From NCBI RefSeq assembly GCF_014489595.1, contig NZ_CP060790.1, forward strand, positions 2,728,001 through 2,792,000: a DNA stretch of 64,000 nucleotides, in the 5' to 3' direction. This document shows, one piece after another, positions 19,834 through 29,860 of the stretch. The notes under the pieces are model-generated. The model did no database searches, was not told the DNA's origin, and worked only from the letters and a program-made list of their open reading frames with translations. How positions within the stretch are numbered: position 1 is the first letter of the stretch; the number at the start of each line of letters is the position of its first letter. Made by a program: the position numbers and the translations under genes. Origin of the DNA: Paenacidovorax monticola (lineage in GTDB: Bacteria > Pseudomonadota > Gammaproteobacteria > Burkholderiales > Burkholderiaceae_C).

Positions 19834-20378
19834 CCATGCTGCCCCACTCCCCCTCTTCTCGTGAACAAGGCGTTGCCCTCATGGAGGTGCTGGTCGCCAT
19901 GCTCATCACGGCCTTTGGCATCCTGGGCTACGTGGGGCTGCAAGCCCGCACCACCGTCGCCAACCTGGAGGCCTACCAGCGCTCACAAGCACTGATTCTG
20001 GTCAACGACATGGCCCAGCGCATCAACCTGAATCGCGCCAACGCCGATGCCTACGTGGCGAATGACATCGGCGCCAGCCCCTGCACCCCACCAGCGACAG
20101 GCACACCCACAACGGCCCAAAACGATATCTGCGCATGGGCCAGCAGCATTCAGGGTGCAGGCGAGCTCCAAGGCTCCACCAAGGTGGGAGCCATGCTGAA
20201 TGCGCGGGGATGCATCGCCAAGATGGCCACTTACTTCCAGATCAGCATCGCCTGGCAGGGCTTACGCGCCAGCGGTGCTCCCGCAGCCACTTGCGGCCAG
20301 GGCCAGTTCAGCGCAGAGAACCTGCGCCGCACCGTTTCCGTCGTGGTGCAAATAGCCAACCTGAGCCCCACGCCATGA
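19830..20378 (+). CDS. pilV: Type IV pilus minor pilin PilV
   Basis: The 182-residue protein carries a prepilin site EQG-VALMEVLVAMLITAFGILG (residues 14-36), typical of PilV, with Glu5 retained. The body has the PilV-like LEAYQRSQALILVNDMAQRINLNRANADAYV. Translation is coupled to both neighbours by ATGA overlaps. It is thought to act in the pilus tip/initiation complex. Confidence 0.92.
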   Translation: MTMLPHSPSSREQGVALMEVLVAMLITAFGILGYVGLQARTTVANLEAYQRSQALILVNDMAQRINLNRANADAYVANDIGASPCTPPATGTPTTAQNDICAWASSIQGAGELQGSTKVGAMLNARGCIAKMATYFQISIAWQGLRASGAPAATCGQGQFSAENLRRTVSVVVQIANLSPTP

Positions 20379-21430
20379 ACCGCAGCCCTGTCACATCCTC
20401 TCGCGCCGCAATGCACGGCTTCACACTCGTGGAGCTGATGGTCGGCCTCGCCATCGGCCTGGTGCTCATCGCCGGGCTTGGGCTGATGTTCGCCAATACC
20501 AGCCAGTCAGGCAGCGAACTGAACAAGAGCATCCGCCAGATCGAGAATGGCCGCTATGCCGTGCAATTGCTGGAAGACGACATGGCGCATGCCGGCTTCT
20601 ACGGCGAGTTGCCACTCGATGGCATCAACTACGGCCCAAAGCCGTCCGACCTCCAGGATCTATGCGGTGCAACGGGCCATCAGGGCTGGGATGCAGCCAC
20701 CTCGCGCGCGCCGCTGCCCATCCTCGGGCTTTCCAAGGATGACTCGGCGAACTGTCTGTCTAACCGCCTGGCGGGCACCCCTGCGTTCGTGATCCACCAC
20801 ATTGGCAACGATGCGGCACCGATTGCACCCGCATCCGCCACCACGGGCATGGCCTACGTGCAAACCTCGCGCTGCAACAAGGATGTGGACCCTGGGAATC
20901 CCTCCGTGGCGGCCTTCGCCGTGGCAGCAACCGCCCCCGCATCCTTCCCCTTCAGGAGCCTGGACTGCACCACACCCAGCCCTGTACGACCCTACATCGC
21001 GCGCATCTACTACATCGCCAGCTGCAGCGAGTGCAGCGGCAGCGGTGCCGACACCATTCCCACCCTCAAGATGGCCGAACTGCGTGGCAACTCCATGACG
21101 GTAATCCCGCTCGTGGAGGGTATCGAACAGATGGTGCTGGAATATGGAGTGGATACCGCCGGCACCGGCAATGCCAGCAGTTTCGGCATTGCGAGCAGTA
21201 CCACCGACTGGGGCAACATCGTGGCAGTGCGCGTGCACCTGCTGTCGCGCACCACGGAGCCTTCGCCTGGCTTCACGGACAGCAAGACCTATGTGCTCGG
21301 CGGCTCCACGGTCACGATTCCCGAAGCAGACAAGCAATTCAAGCGCCGGGTCTACACCACCACCGTGCGACTGACCAATGTGGCCGGCCCGCGGGAAATC
21401 CCCGTCACCACACCGCCAGCTTCGTCATGA
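20375..21430 (+). CDS. pilW: Type IV pilus minor pilin PilW
   Basis: PilW (351 residues) has a prepilin site HG-FTLVELMVGLAIGLVLIAGLGLMF near residue 15 and the PilW body IRQIENGRYAVQLLEDDMAHAGFYGEL. The C-terminal part ends with a WGNIVAVRVHLLSRT strand, typical of the family. Size is normal. ATGA overlaps join it to pilV and pilX. Confidence 0.92.
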   Translation: MNRSPVTSSRAAMHGFTLVELMVGLAIGLVLIAGLGLMFANTSQSGSELNKSIRQIENGRYAVQLLEDDMAHAGFYGELPLDGINYGPKPSDLQDLCGATGHQGWDAATSRAPLPILGLSKDDSANCLSNRLAGTPAFVIHHIGNDAAPIAPASATTGMAYVQTSRCNKDVDPGNPSVAAFAVAATAPASFPFRSLDCTTPSPVRPYIARIYYIASCSECSGSGADTIPTLKMAELRGNSMTVIPLVEGIEQMVLEYGVDTAGTGNASSFGIASSTTDWGNIVAVRVHLLSRTTEPSPGFTDSKTYVLGGSTVTIPEADKQFKRRVYTTTVRLTNVAGPREIPVTTPPASS

Positions 21431-22008
21431 TGCGCCACCGCCGCCCCCTTCCCTCCCGCTCGCGCGGCGCCACCCTGGTGGTCGCGCTGATTTTTCTCGT
21501 CTTGATGGGCCTGTTTGCCGTCAGCGCTTTCAACAGCTCCGGCTCCAACATGCGCGTGGTGGGCAACACGCAGGCGCGGCAGGAAAGCACGGCGGCTGCC
21601 CAGTTGGCGCTGGAACAGACGATCAGCTCCAGCGACTTCGTCGCCAATCCTGCGGGCGTGGAGAGCACACCCATCCGTGTGGACATGGATGGCGATGGCA
21701 AGGTCGACTACACGGCGAAGATGACGCCCGCACCCAAGTGCTTTCGCGCCCAAGTGATCACCAAGCTCCCGCCGGCCCCCAAGCGCGGCTCCGATGTCTA
21801 TTCCCCCTGCCGAACCCGCCAGCAGCAAGGCGGCACCTTCGAGGAGTACGCGACCCCATCCGGAGAAATCGACCCGGAGAGCTGCGCCAACACCGAATGG
21901 AACGTTCGGTCCACGGTCAGTGACCCGTCGACCCATACCGAAGTCGCGCTCAACCAAGGCGTCGCCGTCGTGGCCTTCGGCAACCAGGTTTCCAGCCAAT
22001 GCAAATAG
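21427..22008 (+). CDS. pilX: Type IV pilus minor pilin PilX
   Basis: PilX (193 residues) begins with a basic leader and SRG-ATLVVALIFLVLMGLFAVSAF; as usual for PilX/GspK it lacks Glu5. The NMRVVGNTQARQESTAAAQLALEQTIS helix is typical. Near residue 87 there is a DMDGDGKVDY stretch that fits an EF-hand-like calcium loop, which is unusual for this protein. It is translated with pilW (ATGA overlap) and precedes pilY1 by 26 bases. Confidence 0.88.
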   Translation: MMRHRRPLPSRSRGATLVVALIFLVLMGLFAVSAFNSSGSNMRVVGNTQARQESTAAAQLALEQTISSSDFVANPAGVESTPIRVDMDGDGKVDYTAKMTPAPKCFRAQVITKLPPAPKRGSDVYSPCRTRQQQGGTFEEYATPSGEIDPESCANTEWNVRSTVSDPSTHTEVALNQGVAVVAFGNQVSSQCK

Positions 22009-22034
22009 TGGCAGCAGCCATCAGGAGCCCATCC

Positions 22035-25000
22035 ATGAACCCCTCTCACCTCAAGAGCCTGCGCCCCTGGGCGATCTGCGCGCTCGGCGTGGCAGGCTGG
22101 TCCGCCACACTGGCCCAGACCGTCACCTACCCGCCCTACCCCCCCAGCGATATCGACATCTACGGCAAGGCGGCGGACTCTGCGACCAAGAGCATACCCA
22201 ACGTACTTTTCATTCTCGACAACTCGGCCAACTGGAACGCCAACAATGGCCAGACGGCGTGCACCTACAAGGACAATGGCGTAGATACCGGCATTGGCCC
22301 CACCACCAATGGCAAGAAGTTCAGCATCGAGCAATGCGCGCTGTACAACGTGATTGACTCGCTGAAGCCCGACACTGACGGCTCCGCGCTCTACAACGTG
22401 GGCTTCATGCTTTTCAACGAGACCAATGTGGAGTCTGGCGCACGCGTCATCAGGGCACTGACGCCATTGGATGCCGCAGGCAAGGCGAAGCTAAAGCAGA
22501 CCGTCAAGACCCTGACGGACAACCAGTCGCCGTCGCCGTCTTCGTACGACCTGTCGATGTACGAGGCGTACCTGTATTTCACCCAAAGCGCCCCATACTC
22601 CGGCCAGCGCAACGGCACCCTGCCCTACGACCCTGCAGCATTCAGCGGCAGCAACTACACCCTCCCCGCCAACTCAGGCTGCGGCGGCAACTACGTCATC
22701 CTGATCGCCAACGGGCCACCGCAGGGCGACTACAGCAAAAACGCCCCCATCGCCCTTGCCAAGCTGAAGGCAGCAGGCGGCGACACCGCGGCCACGCCCA
22801 TCACGTACAAGGCTGGCAGCAATGTGGACCCCAAGGATGCAGCCAACTGGACGGACGAATACGCCCGCTACCTGAAGACCCAAGGCATCACCACCTACAC
22901 CGTCGCCGTGACGGGCGCCAGCAGCGACAAGGTGTCCTACCCCGCTATTTTCGATGGCGTGGCCACGGCCGGCGGCGGCTCTTTCTACGAAGCCAAGAGC
23001 GTCAGCGACCTGGAACTCGCCTTCAAGAACATCTTCAACCAGCTCCAGGCGGTGGACAGCGTGTTCGCCTCCGCCAGCCTGCCGGTGAGCGTGAACTCGC
23101 GGGGCACCTATGACAACCAGGTGTTCATGGGCATGTTCCGCCCCGACGCAGAGGCCGGCCAACGCTGGCGCGGCAACCTCAAGCAATACCAGTTCAGCTA
23201 CAACCAGACCACCGACACGCTGTATCTCTCCAGCGTGGATGGCCAGTCCGCCATCAACCCCACCACGGGCTTCTTCAGCCCCACCGCCATCTCCAACTGG
23301 ACGAAGCCCCCGGCAGCAGGCGACACTGGCTTCTGGATCAACCAGCCCCTGGGCGCTAACAAGGACAGCCAGTACATCGACTACCCCGATGGCGAAGTGG
23401 TGGAAAAGGGCGGCGCGGCGCAGCAACTGCGCATTGCCTACGCCACCAGCCAGACCGCGCGCCGCGTGTACACCTGCCTGGGCTGCTCGTCCGCTCCAGC
23501 CACGGCCACCACGGCGCTGGATGAATTCAAGACGACCACCATCACGGCCGCCAAGCTGGGGGTCAGCACGACGGCGGAGCGCGATCTGCTCGTCAACTGG
23601 GTCCGGGGCGAGGACAACCAGACGGACAAGGATGGCAACAAGGTCGAAATGGGCCCCGGCGGCACCACCACCATCCGCCCCAGTGTGCATGGCGATGTGC
23701 TGCACTCGCGCCCCGCGGTCGTCAACTACGGCACCAAGGCCGCTCCGCAGGTCGTGGTCTTCTATGGCGGCAATGATGGGTTGCTGCACGCCATCAACGG
23801 CAACAAGGACGGCACCGGAGCCGGTCAGGAGCTGTGGAGCTTCCTGCCCGAGGAGCACCTGCCCAAGCTCAAGCGGCTGCGCGACAACACGCCCGAAGTG
23901 GGCCTGTCCACCTCGCTGACCGACAAGGCCCTGCCCCGCGACTATTTCGTGGATGGCCCCATCAGCCTCTACCGCAGCATCGACAAGGATGGCAACACCA
24001 CCAAGGCCTACCTCTACATGGGCATGCGGCGCGGCGGCCGCTTCATCTATGCGCTGGACGTCACGAATCCATCCGCTCCCAAGTACCTGTGGAAGATCAG
24101 TTCGAGCACGACCAACTTTGAAAAGCTCGGCCAGACCTGGTCCGAGCCTCGCCTGGCCCGGGTCAACGGCCACTCCAACCCTGTGCTCGTCATGGGCGGC
24201 GGCTATGACGCTGCGGCAGAGGACCAGGCCACGCCCGGAACCACCACCATGGGCAATGCCATCTTCGTGATCGATGCCTTCACCGGCGATCTCCTCAAGA
24301 CATTCAATACGCAGCGCAGCGTACCCGCCGACGTGACCCTGGTGCACATGGACCAGGACAACAAGGTGGACCGCGCCTACGCGGTGGACACGGGCGGCAA
24401 CATCTACCGCATCGACTTCGAGAAAACCACCACCGTCGGCACCGACACGAGCACCTCCACGGCCAAGGCCGACTGGGGCATCTACCAGTTCGCCAAGCTG
24501 CAGGATGGCAGCAGCCCGCGCAAGTTCTTCTACGGGCCGGACGTTGTTGTCACGAACACCTTCACCGCGGTGCAGGTGGGCTCGGGAGACCGCGAAAAGC
24601 CGCGTGACGGGAAGGTCACCGGCGGCACCTACGACACCGATGGAAGCCTCGTCAATGGCACGGGCACCTACGCGGTTTCAGGCTATGCGGTCAGCAACTA
24701 CTTCTTCACCGTGTTCGACGACCGCATGGACAAGGGCACCGCCACGGGATTCACGCCCATCGAGTTCAGCAACCTGACCGCGTCCGGCGCCACCGCCAGC
24801 ACCACCGGAAAGGACTACGGCTGCTACCTGGAACTGGCCAAAGGCGAAAAGGTGGTCAATGCCGCCACCACGTTCCGCGGGGAGACCTACTTCGGCACCA
24901 ACAACCCCAATGTCAAGAGAACCGCGTCGGACGGGTCCATGTGCCCCGCCAACCTGGGGCAGGCCAAGACCTACACGGCACCCCAGTTCTGCGCAAAGGC

Positions 25001-25235
25001 CACGAGCCAGGCCCTGAGTGGCGGCGGCCTGCCCCCCAGCCCCGTGGCAGGCTTCGTGAACATCACCTACGACCAGAAGAACGAGGACGGTTCCACCACG
25101 ACAACGACGGCTACCAAGGAGTTCGTAATCGGCAAGGAAAACGACAAGAAATCAGGCATTGACACCGGCAAGGTCAAGTCCACCCTGGACCTTCCCCGCA
25201 AGCGCCGCTACTGGTTCCAGGAAAGCGCCAAATAG
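22035..25235 (+). CDS. pilY1: Type IV pilus tip adhesin/assembly factor PilY1
   Basis: PilY1 (1066 residues) is a secreted pilus-associated protein. It has a signal peptide ending near SATLAQ, an N-terminal von Willebrand A-like domain with a MIDAS-type start (VLFILDNSANW near residue 61), and a C-terminal PilY1 beta-propeller. The propeller shows KAAPQVVVFYGGNDGLLHAING and YLYMGMRRGGRFIYALDVTNP motifs, and the calcium-binding loop MDQDNKVDRAYAVDTGGNIYRIDF near residue 773. The ATG at 22035 is chosen because AGGAG sits seven bases upstream; an in-frame ATG at 21999 is less likely. It ends the pilin operon. Confidence 0.95.
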   Translation: MNPSHLKSLRPWAICALGVAGWSATLAQTVTYPPYPPSDIDIYGKAADSATKSIPNVLFILDNSANWNANNGQTACTYKDNGVDTGIGPTTNGKKFSIEQCALYNVIDSLKPDTDGSALYNVGFMLFNETNVESGARVIRALTPLDAAGKAKLKQTVKTLTDNQSPSPSSYDLSMYEAYLYFTQSAPYSGQRNGTLPYDPAAFSGSNYTLPANSGCGGNYVILIANGPPQGDYSKNAPIALAKLKAAGGDTAATPITYKAGSNVDPKDAANWTDEYARYLKTQGITTYTVAVTGASSDKVSYPAIFDGVATAGGGSFYEAKSVSDLELAFKNIFNQLQAVDSVFASASLPVSVNSRGTYDNQVFMGMFRPDAEAGQRWRGNLKQYQFSYNQTTDTLYLSSVDGQSAINPTTGFFSPTAISNWTKPPAAGDTGFWINQPLGANKDSQYIDYPDGEVVEKGGAAQQLRIAYATSQTARRVYTCLGCSSAPATATTALDEFKTTTITAAKLGVSTTAERDLLVNWVRGEDNQTDKDGNKVEMGPGGTTTIRPSVHGDVLHSRPAVVNYGTKAAPQVVVFYGGNDGLLHAINGNKDGTGAGQELWSFLPEEHLPKLKRLRDNTPEVGLSTSLTDKALPRDYFVDGPISLYRSIDKDGNTTKAYLYMGMRRGGRFIYALDVTNPSAPKYLWKISSSTTNFEKLGQTWSEPRLARVNGHSNPVLVMGGGYDAAAEDQATPGTTTMGNAIFVIDAFTGDLLKTFNTQRSVPADVTLVHMDQDNKVDRAYAVDTGGNIYRIDFEKTTTVGTDTSTSTAKADWGIYQFAKLQDGSSPRKFFYGPDVVVTNTFTAVQVGSGDREKPRDGKVTGGTYDTDGSLVNGTGTYAVSGYAVSNYFFTVFDDRMDKGTATGFTPIEFSNLTASGATASTTGKDYGCYLELAKGEKVVNAATTFRGETYFGTNNPNVKRTASDGSMCPANLGQAKTYTAPQFCAKATSQALSGGGLPPSPVAGFVNITYDQKNEDGSTTTTTATKEFVIGKENDKKSGIDTGKVKSTLDLPRKRRYWFQESAK

Positions 25236-25255
25236 GGGCAAGATGCCCCCTTTTC

Positions 25256-25286
25256 AGGGCCGGCTGATGCCGGCCCCTTTTTTTTT
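25256..25286 (+). terminator. Rho-independent terminator after pilY1
   Basis: An 8-bp stem (GGGCCGGC with GCCGGCCC, TGAT loop) is followed by a run of nine T. It ends the pilin operon 20 bases after the pilY1 stop and lies before the convergent rpe gene. Confidence 0.93.
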
Positions 25287-25303
25287 GGTTTTGCAGAGCA
25301 GAG

Positions 25304-25984
25304 TCAACCCAGCGCGCTGCGCATCGCGTCGATCACCGCCTTGTAGTCCGGCTTGCCAAAGATCGCGCTGCCCGCCACGAAAGTGTCCGCCCCCGCGTCG
25401 GCCACGCGGCGGATGTTGCCTTCCTTGATGCCACCATCCACCTCCAGGCGGATGTCCTTTCCGCTCGCCTCGATGCGCCGGCGCGCCTCTTCGGTCTTGC
25501 GCAGCGTGCTGTCGATGAAGCTCTGGCCGCCGAAGCCGGGGTTCACGCTCATCAGCAGGATCAGGTCGATGTCCTCGATCACCCAGTCCAGCACGTCGAG
25601 CGACGACGCCGGGTTGAACACCAGGCCGGCCTTGCACCCCTGGGCCTTGATGGCCTGGATGCTGCGGTGCGCATGGGTGGATGCGTCGGGGTGGAAGCTG
25701 ATGTAGTCCGCCCCCGCCTCGGCAAAGGCCGCGGCGAGCGCGTCCACGGGCTGCACCATGAGGTGCACGTCGATGGGCACAGCCACGCCGTCGGGCGTCC
25801 GGGCATGCGGCTTGAGGGCCTGGCAGACCATGGGGCCGAACGTGAGGTTGGGCACGTAGTGGTTGTCCATCACGTCGAAGTGGATCCAGTCGGCGCCAGC
25901 GGCGATGACGTTCCTGACTTCATCGCCCAGGCGGGCGAAATCGGCGGACAGGATCGAAGGGGCAATGCGGTAGGTGCGGCTCAT
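25304..25984 (-). CDS. rpe: Ribulose-phosphate 3-epimerase
   Basis: Rpe interconverts ribulose 5-phosphate and xylulose 5-phosphate in the pentose phosphate pathway and Calvin cycle. The 226-residue barrel has [16 protein letters not shown] near the start, metal ligands in [19 protein letters not shown] and DVHLMV, and [15 protein letters not shown] and LEVDGGI towards the end. The start codon faces that of apaG with only 30 bases between them. Confidence 0.97.
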   Translation of the reverse strand: MSRTYRIAPSILSADFARLGDEVRNVIAAGADWIHFDVMDNHYVPNLTFGPMVCQALKPHARTPDGVAVPIDVHLMVQPVDALAAAFAEAGADYISFHPDASTHAHRSIQAIKAQGCKAGLVFNPASSLDVLDWVIEDIDLILLMSVNPGFGGQSFIDSTLRKTEEARRRIEASGKDIRLEVDGGIKEGNIRRVADAGADTFVAGSAIFGKPDYKAVIDAMRSALG

Positions 25985-26014
25985 GGCGCCAATTGTCGCA
26001 GTTACCATTGCGCC

Positions 26015-26425
26015 ATGCCGACGTACGAGTTCCAGGTCGAGGTCCAGCCTCAGTACCTGCCCGAGCAATCCGCGCCCGACGAGGGCGTGTTCAGCTTCGC
26101 CTACACCATCACCATCACGAACACCGGCCGCGCTCCTGCCCAGCTCATATCGCGCCACTGGATCATCAGCGACGCGCGCGGCCACACCGAGGAAGTCAAG
26201 GGCCTGGGCGTGGTCGGCCACCAGCCGCTGCTCAAGCCGGGCGAATCCTTCCAGTACACGAGCGGCTGCCGCCTGCGCACGGCCAGCGGCACCATGCATG
26301 GCACCTATTTCTGCGTGGGCGAGGATGGCGAGCAATTCCTCTGCCCCATTCCATTGTTCGTCCTGGAGGCCACCGACACCGATGGCTCCGAGGGCGCGCC
26401 CCTGAGCGGGAGGGTGCTGCACTGA
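26015..26425 (+). CDS. apaG: Co2+/Mg2+ efflux-associated protein ApaG
   Basis: ApaG (136 residues) is a single fibronectin-III-like beta-sandwich domain. The sequence has [15 protein letters not shown] strands (seen as [13 protein letters not shown]), ARHW-like [39 protein letters not shown] and GTMHGTYFC, all typical. The family is linked to Co/Mg homeostasis, but its biochemistry is unclear. It overlaps the next gene by one base (TGATG). Confidence 0.96.
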   Translation: MPTYEFQVEVQPQYLPEQSAPDEGVFSFAYTITITNTGRAPAQLISRHWIISDARGHTEEVKGLGVVGHQPLLKPGESFQYTSGCRLRTASGTMHGTYFCVGEDGEQFLCPIPLFVLEATDTDGSEGAPLSGRVLH

Positions 26426-28403
26426 TGACGCGTGCCTCCCACGACCTGCCCCGCCTGCTGGCCACGCTGGACCCGCAGGCGGAACTGGCCCAGCGCCACC
26501 TGTGGCTCATTCACCTGCTGGAATGGGTGCGCGGGCCGGGCGACTCCGTCGATGCGGCCCTCGGCCGCGCGCGGCTGCTGCTCGACGCATTCGAGGCCGA
26601 TGCGAACGCCCGTGCACGCCTTCAGCACTGGTGGGCCGCGCTGGTCGGCACCGTGGATGTCACCACGCTGCTGGCCGATTTCGGCTTCGCGCCGCGCACG
26701 GCCTTTTTCAGCGAGCTCGCGGAGCGGCTGCGCTACAAGCTCATGCCCGGCAGCCCCGAGACGATCGACGCCTCCGAGCTGTTCACCCTGGCCCTGCCCT
26801 CCAGCTTCGATGCGCAGTGGCTGGCCGCGCTGGACGACGCCACGCTGGACCGGCTGGTCGCCCTGTTCTCCCCCGACGAGGTGCAAGGCGCCTCGCGCTG
26901 GCAGCATGCGCTGCTCGACGCCATCACCTACTGCGCAGGGCAGATCCTGTCCACGGGCTTCGCGCCCGAGCTGCGGCTGCGCATGAGCGAAGCGGCGCGC
27001 GAAGCCCAGCCCTTCCATGCGCTCATCAGCGACGTGGAGAGCCTGCGCGTGGAGGTGCTGCATGCGCTGCGCACCACCGACCGGCTCGACGCCGCCGTGC
27101 AGCGCCTGCGCGACCGGCTGGAGGCCTGCCGCGCGGCGGCGGCCACGGTGTACACGCACTTCGATGACAACGGCATCTCGGTGGGCCTGGTGTTCCGGCT
27201 GCGCCAGCTGCGCGAGCGCATCCTGCGCGTGCGCGATCTGCTGGACTGCCTGCTCTCGCCCACGCCCGCCCCACGGCCGCACGCTTCCTGGCACGCCTCG
27301 TGGTGGTGGGACGCGAGCGGCACAGCCTGCGTGCGCTGGTGGCCTCCAACTCCTCGCTGCTGGCGGCCAAGGTGGCCGAGCGCAGCGCCGAGACGGGCGA
27401 GCACTACATCACGCGCGACGGGTCCGAGTACCTGTCGATGCTGCGCAAGGCCGCAGGCGGCGGTGCCGTGATGGCCTTCACCACCCTGGCCAAGTTCGGC
27501 CTCTACGCGCTGGCGCTGTCGGCGTTCTGGGGCGGCTTCTGGGCCGGCGTGAACTACGCCGCAAGCTTCGTGCTGATCCAGTTGCTGCACTTCACCGTCG
27601 CCACCAAGCAGCCCGCGATGACCGCGCCCGCCATGGCCGCCAAGCTCAAGGACCTGCGCACGAGCGGTGCCGTCGAGGAGTTCGTCGACGAGGTCACGCA
27701 CCTCGTGCGCTCGCAGGTGGCCGCCGTGCTGGGCAACGTGTTCGTGGTGTTTCCGGCCGTGCTCGCCCTGTCGCTGCTGATCGCGCAGCTGTTCGGCCAA
27801 CCCGCCATCAGCGCGCAGCAGGCCGGGCATGTGCTCGAATCCCTGCACCTGCTGGGGCCTTCCATGCTGTTCGCGGCCTTCACGGGCGTGCTGCTGTTTG
27901 CCAGCAGCATCATCGCGGGCTGGACCGAGAACTGGTTCGTGCTGCACCGGCTCGACTCGGCCATCCGCTACAACCCGCGCATCACGCGCTGGCTGGGCGT
28001 GCCGCGCGCCGCGCGCTGGGCGCGCTTCACGCGCGAGAATCTCTCGGGCTTCGCGGCCAATATCTCCCTGGGCTTCATGCTCGGCCTCATCCCCGCCTTC
28101 GCAGGGTTTTTCGGACTGGGGCTCGACGTGCGCCATGTCACACTGTCGACGGGCCAACTGGGCGCGGCCAGTGCCACGCTGGGTTGGGACGTGCTGCACC
28201 AGGGGGCCTTCTGGTGGGCCGTGGCCTGCCTGCCCATGCTGGGCGCGCTGAACGTGTCGGTGAGCTTCTACCTGGCCTTCCGACTCGCGCTGCGCGCCCA
28301 CAACGTGAGCGGCGTGGACCGTTCCCGCATCTACGCCGCCATCCGCGCCCGGCTGCGCTCCGCGCCGCTGAGCTTCTTTCAACCCGTTCGCCGGGCCGTC
28401 TGA
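26425..28403 (+). CDS. SpecificRecomb-family membrane protein (annotated 'site-specific recombinase'), frameshifted
   Basis: The protein is about 659 residues once one base is restored. The N-terminal half is helical ([36 protein letters not shown]). The C-terminal half has several membrane helices ([51 protein letters not shown] is the family hallmark). The frame changes at a C4 run (27269-27272) that must be C5 to join SPTPAP to [17 protein letters not shown]. The family was named from a gonococcal recombinase factor, but it has no tyrosine or serine recombinase active site and looks like an inner-membrane protein. Its start overlaps apaG. I would not treat it as a mobile-element gene. Confidence 0.85.
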
Positions 28404-28599
28404 GCGCCTGCGGAGCCCCTGGCCGGCATGGCGCAGGGGCGCATCTGTCCTACAGGGGCGGTGTGTATCCGCAGGTAAATTCAAGCTTCAGGCGGCCACC
28501 CTGATCGCCCCCGCCGCACGGCGGGCCATCCTCCACCACGGTCCGTGGACACCGGTGCCCCAGGCCCGGCCACGGCCCCGCCGATGAGAAGGACATGAC

Positions 28600-29841
28600 A
28601 TGAACGACATCCTGAGCTTCTGGGCGCAGTGGCTGCGGCCCTCCGCCGGGCTGCCCACGGTGCAGTGGTCGCTGCTGCTGGCCGTGGCCACGGTCGCGGG
28701 CTACCTGTGCCAACGCCATATCGGCCTGCCCAAGGTGGTGGGCTATTCGCTGGTGGGCACCGCCGCGGGCCTGGCGGGCTTCAGCGGCGCCGTGTGGCCC
28801 CTGCAGGGCATCGGCCTGTTCCTGCTGGAGCTGGGCATTTCCATCGTGCTCTTCGAGGCCGGCGCGCGCATCCCGCTGCGCTGGTTCCGTCACAACCCCA
28901 TGGTGCTGGTGCAGAGCGTGGCCGAATCGGCCCTGGCCTATTTCGCCGTGTACTGGGTGCTGGTGTGGCTGAACACGCCCACCCACGTCGCGGGGCCGCT
29001 GGCGCTCGTTGCCATGGCGGCCTCGCCCGCCGTGCTCACGCGCGTGGTGGCCGACACGCGCGCCGCAGGCCCCGTGACCGAGCGCGCCATCGTGCTCACC
29101 ACGCTGTCCACGCTGTATGCGCTCACGCTCGGCGCCGCCCACGCCGAGCTCATCAACCGCCCCGCGCAAAGCCTGCTGGAGACCGCCTACCCCGTGGTGG
29201 TCGTGCTGGGGGTGTCCATCATCGTGGCGGCCCTGCTGTCGCTGGTCATGCGCATGGCGCTGCGCATCATGAGCCCGACGAGCGAGAACACCTCCATCCT
29301 GATGCTCGCGCTGATCGCCGCAGCCGCTGCCGTTGCGGCCCACCTCGGGGGCTCCGCGCCGCTGGCCGCGCTGCTCGCGGGCATGCTGCTCAAGCAGCTC
29401 TACCCGCGCCCCTGGTCATGGCCTCGCCAACTGGGCACGGCCTCGTCGCTGCTGACCATGCTGATGTTCGTGCTCGTCTCCACCGTGGCCGCCCAGGCCG
29501 ACTGGAGCGCCCCCGTGGCTGGCGTGGTGCTAGCCCTGGTCGCCGTGCGGCTGCTGGCCAAGGCCCTGGGCGTGGCGCTGGGCAACGTGGGCAGCGGCGC
29601 GAGCTGGCGCCAGGCGCTGTGGCTGGGCTGCGCGATGACGCCTATGTCGTCGATCGCGCTGCTGATCGCATCGCAGTTCGTGGTGGCCTCGCCCTCCACG
29701 GGCCACATGATCGCGCGCGTGGCCCTGCCCGCCATCCTGCTCATGGAAGTGCTGGGCGCCGTGATCGCCACCGTGGCCATCTACCGCGCGGGCGAGAGTT
29801 CCAAACCCTGGGCGCCGCTGACCACGCGCGCCGAACCCTGA
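28600..29841 (+). CDS. CPA2-type cation/proton antiporter (Kef/NhaP-like)
   Basis: This 413-residue protein has about twelve membrane helices and the Na+/H+ exchanger fold ([16 protein letters not shown] near residue 45, [24 protein letters not shown] near 75). There is no C-terminal RCK/TrkA-N domain, so it is a short form. Ion and direction of transport cannot be told from sequence. It starts 196 bases after the previous gene; that gap holds a 7-bp hairpin (28415-28440) without a T tract. AAGGA lies ten bases before the ATG. ybdK follows after 19 bases. Confidence 0.85.
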   Translation: MNDILSFWAQWLRPSAGLPTVQWSLLLAVATVAGYLCQRHIGLPKVVGYSLVGTAAGLAGFSGAVWPLQGIGLFLLELGISIVLFEAGARIPLRWFRHNPMVLVQSVAESALAYFAVYWVLVWLNTPTHVAGPLALVAMAASPAVLTRVVADTRAAGPVTERAIVLTTLSTLYALTLGAAHAELINRPAQSLLETAYPVVVVLGVSIIVAALLSLVMRMALRIMSPTSENTSILMLALIAAAAAVAAHLGGSAPLAALLAGMLLKQLYPRPWSWPRQLGTASSLLTMLMFVLVSTVAAQADWSAPVAGVVLALVAVRLLAKALGVALGNVGSGASWRQALWLGCAMTPMSSIALLIASQFVVASPSTGHMIARVALPAILLMEVLGAVIATVAIYRAGESSKPWAPLTTRAEP

Positions 29842-29860
29842 GCCACGGAAGGAGAACGCC

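Noticed and set aside
26425..28403. Possible mobile element because the product family is called 'site-specific recombinase'
   Set aside because: The protein is a multi-pass membrane protein with no tyrosine or serine recombinase residues, and no inverted repeats, attachment sites or target duplications flank it.
28404..28599. Rho-independent terminator after the SpecificRecomb gene
   Set aside because: A GCCCCTG/CAGGGGC hairpin is present (28415-28440), but the loop is 12 bases and no T run follows.
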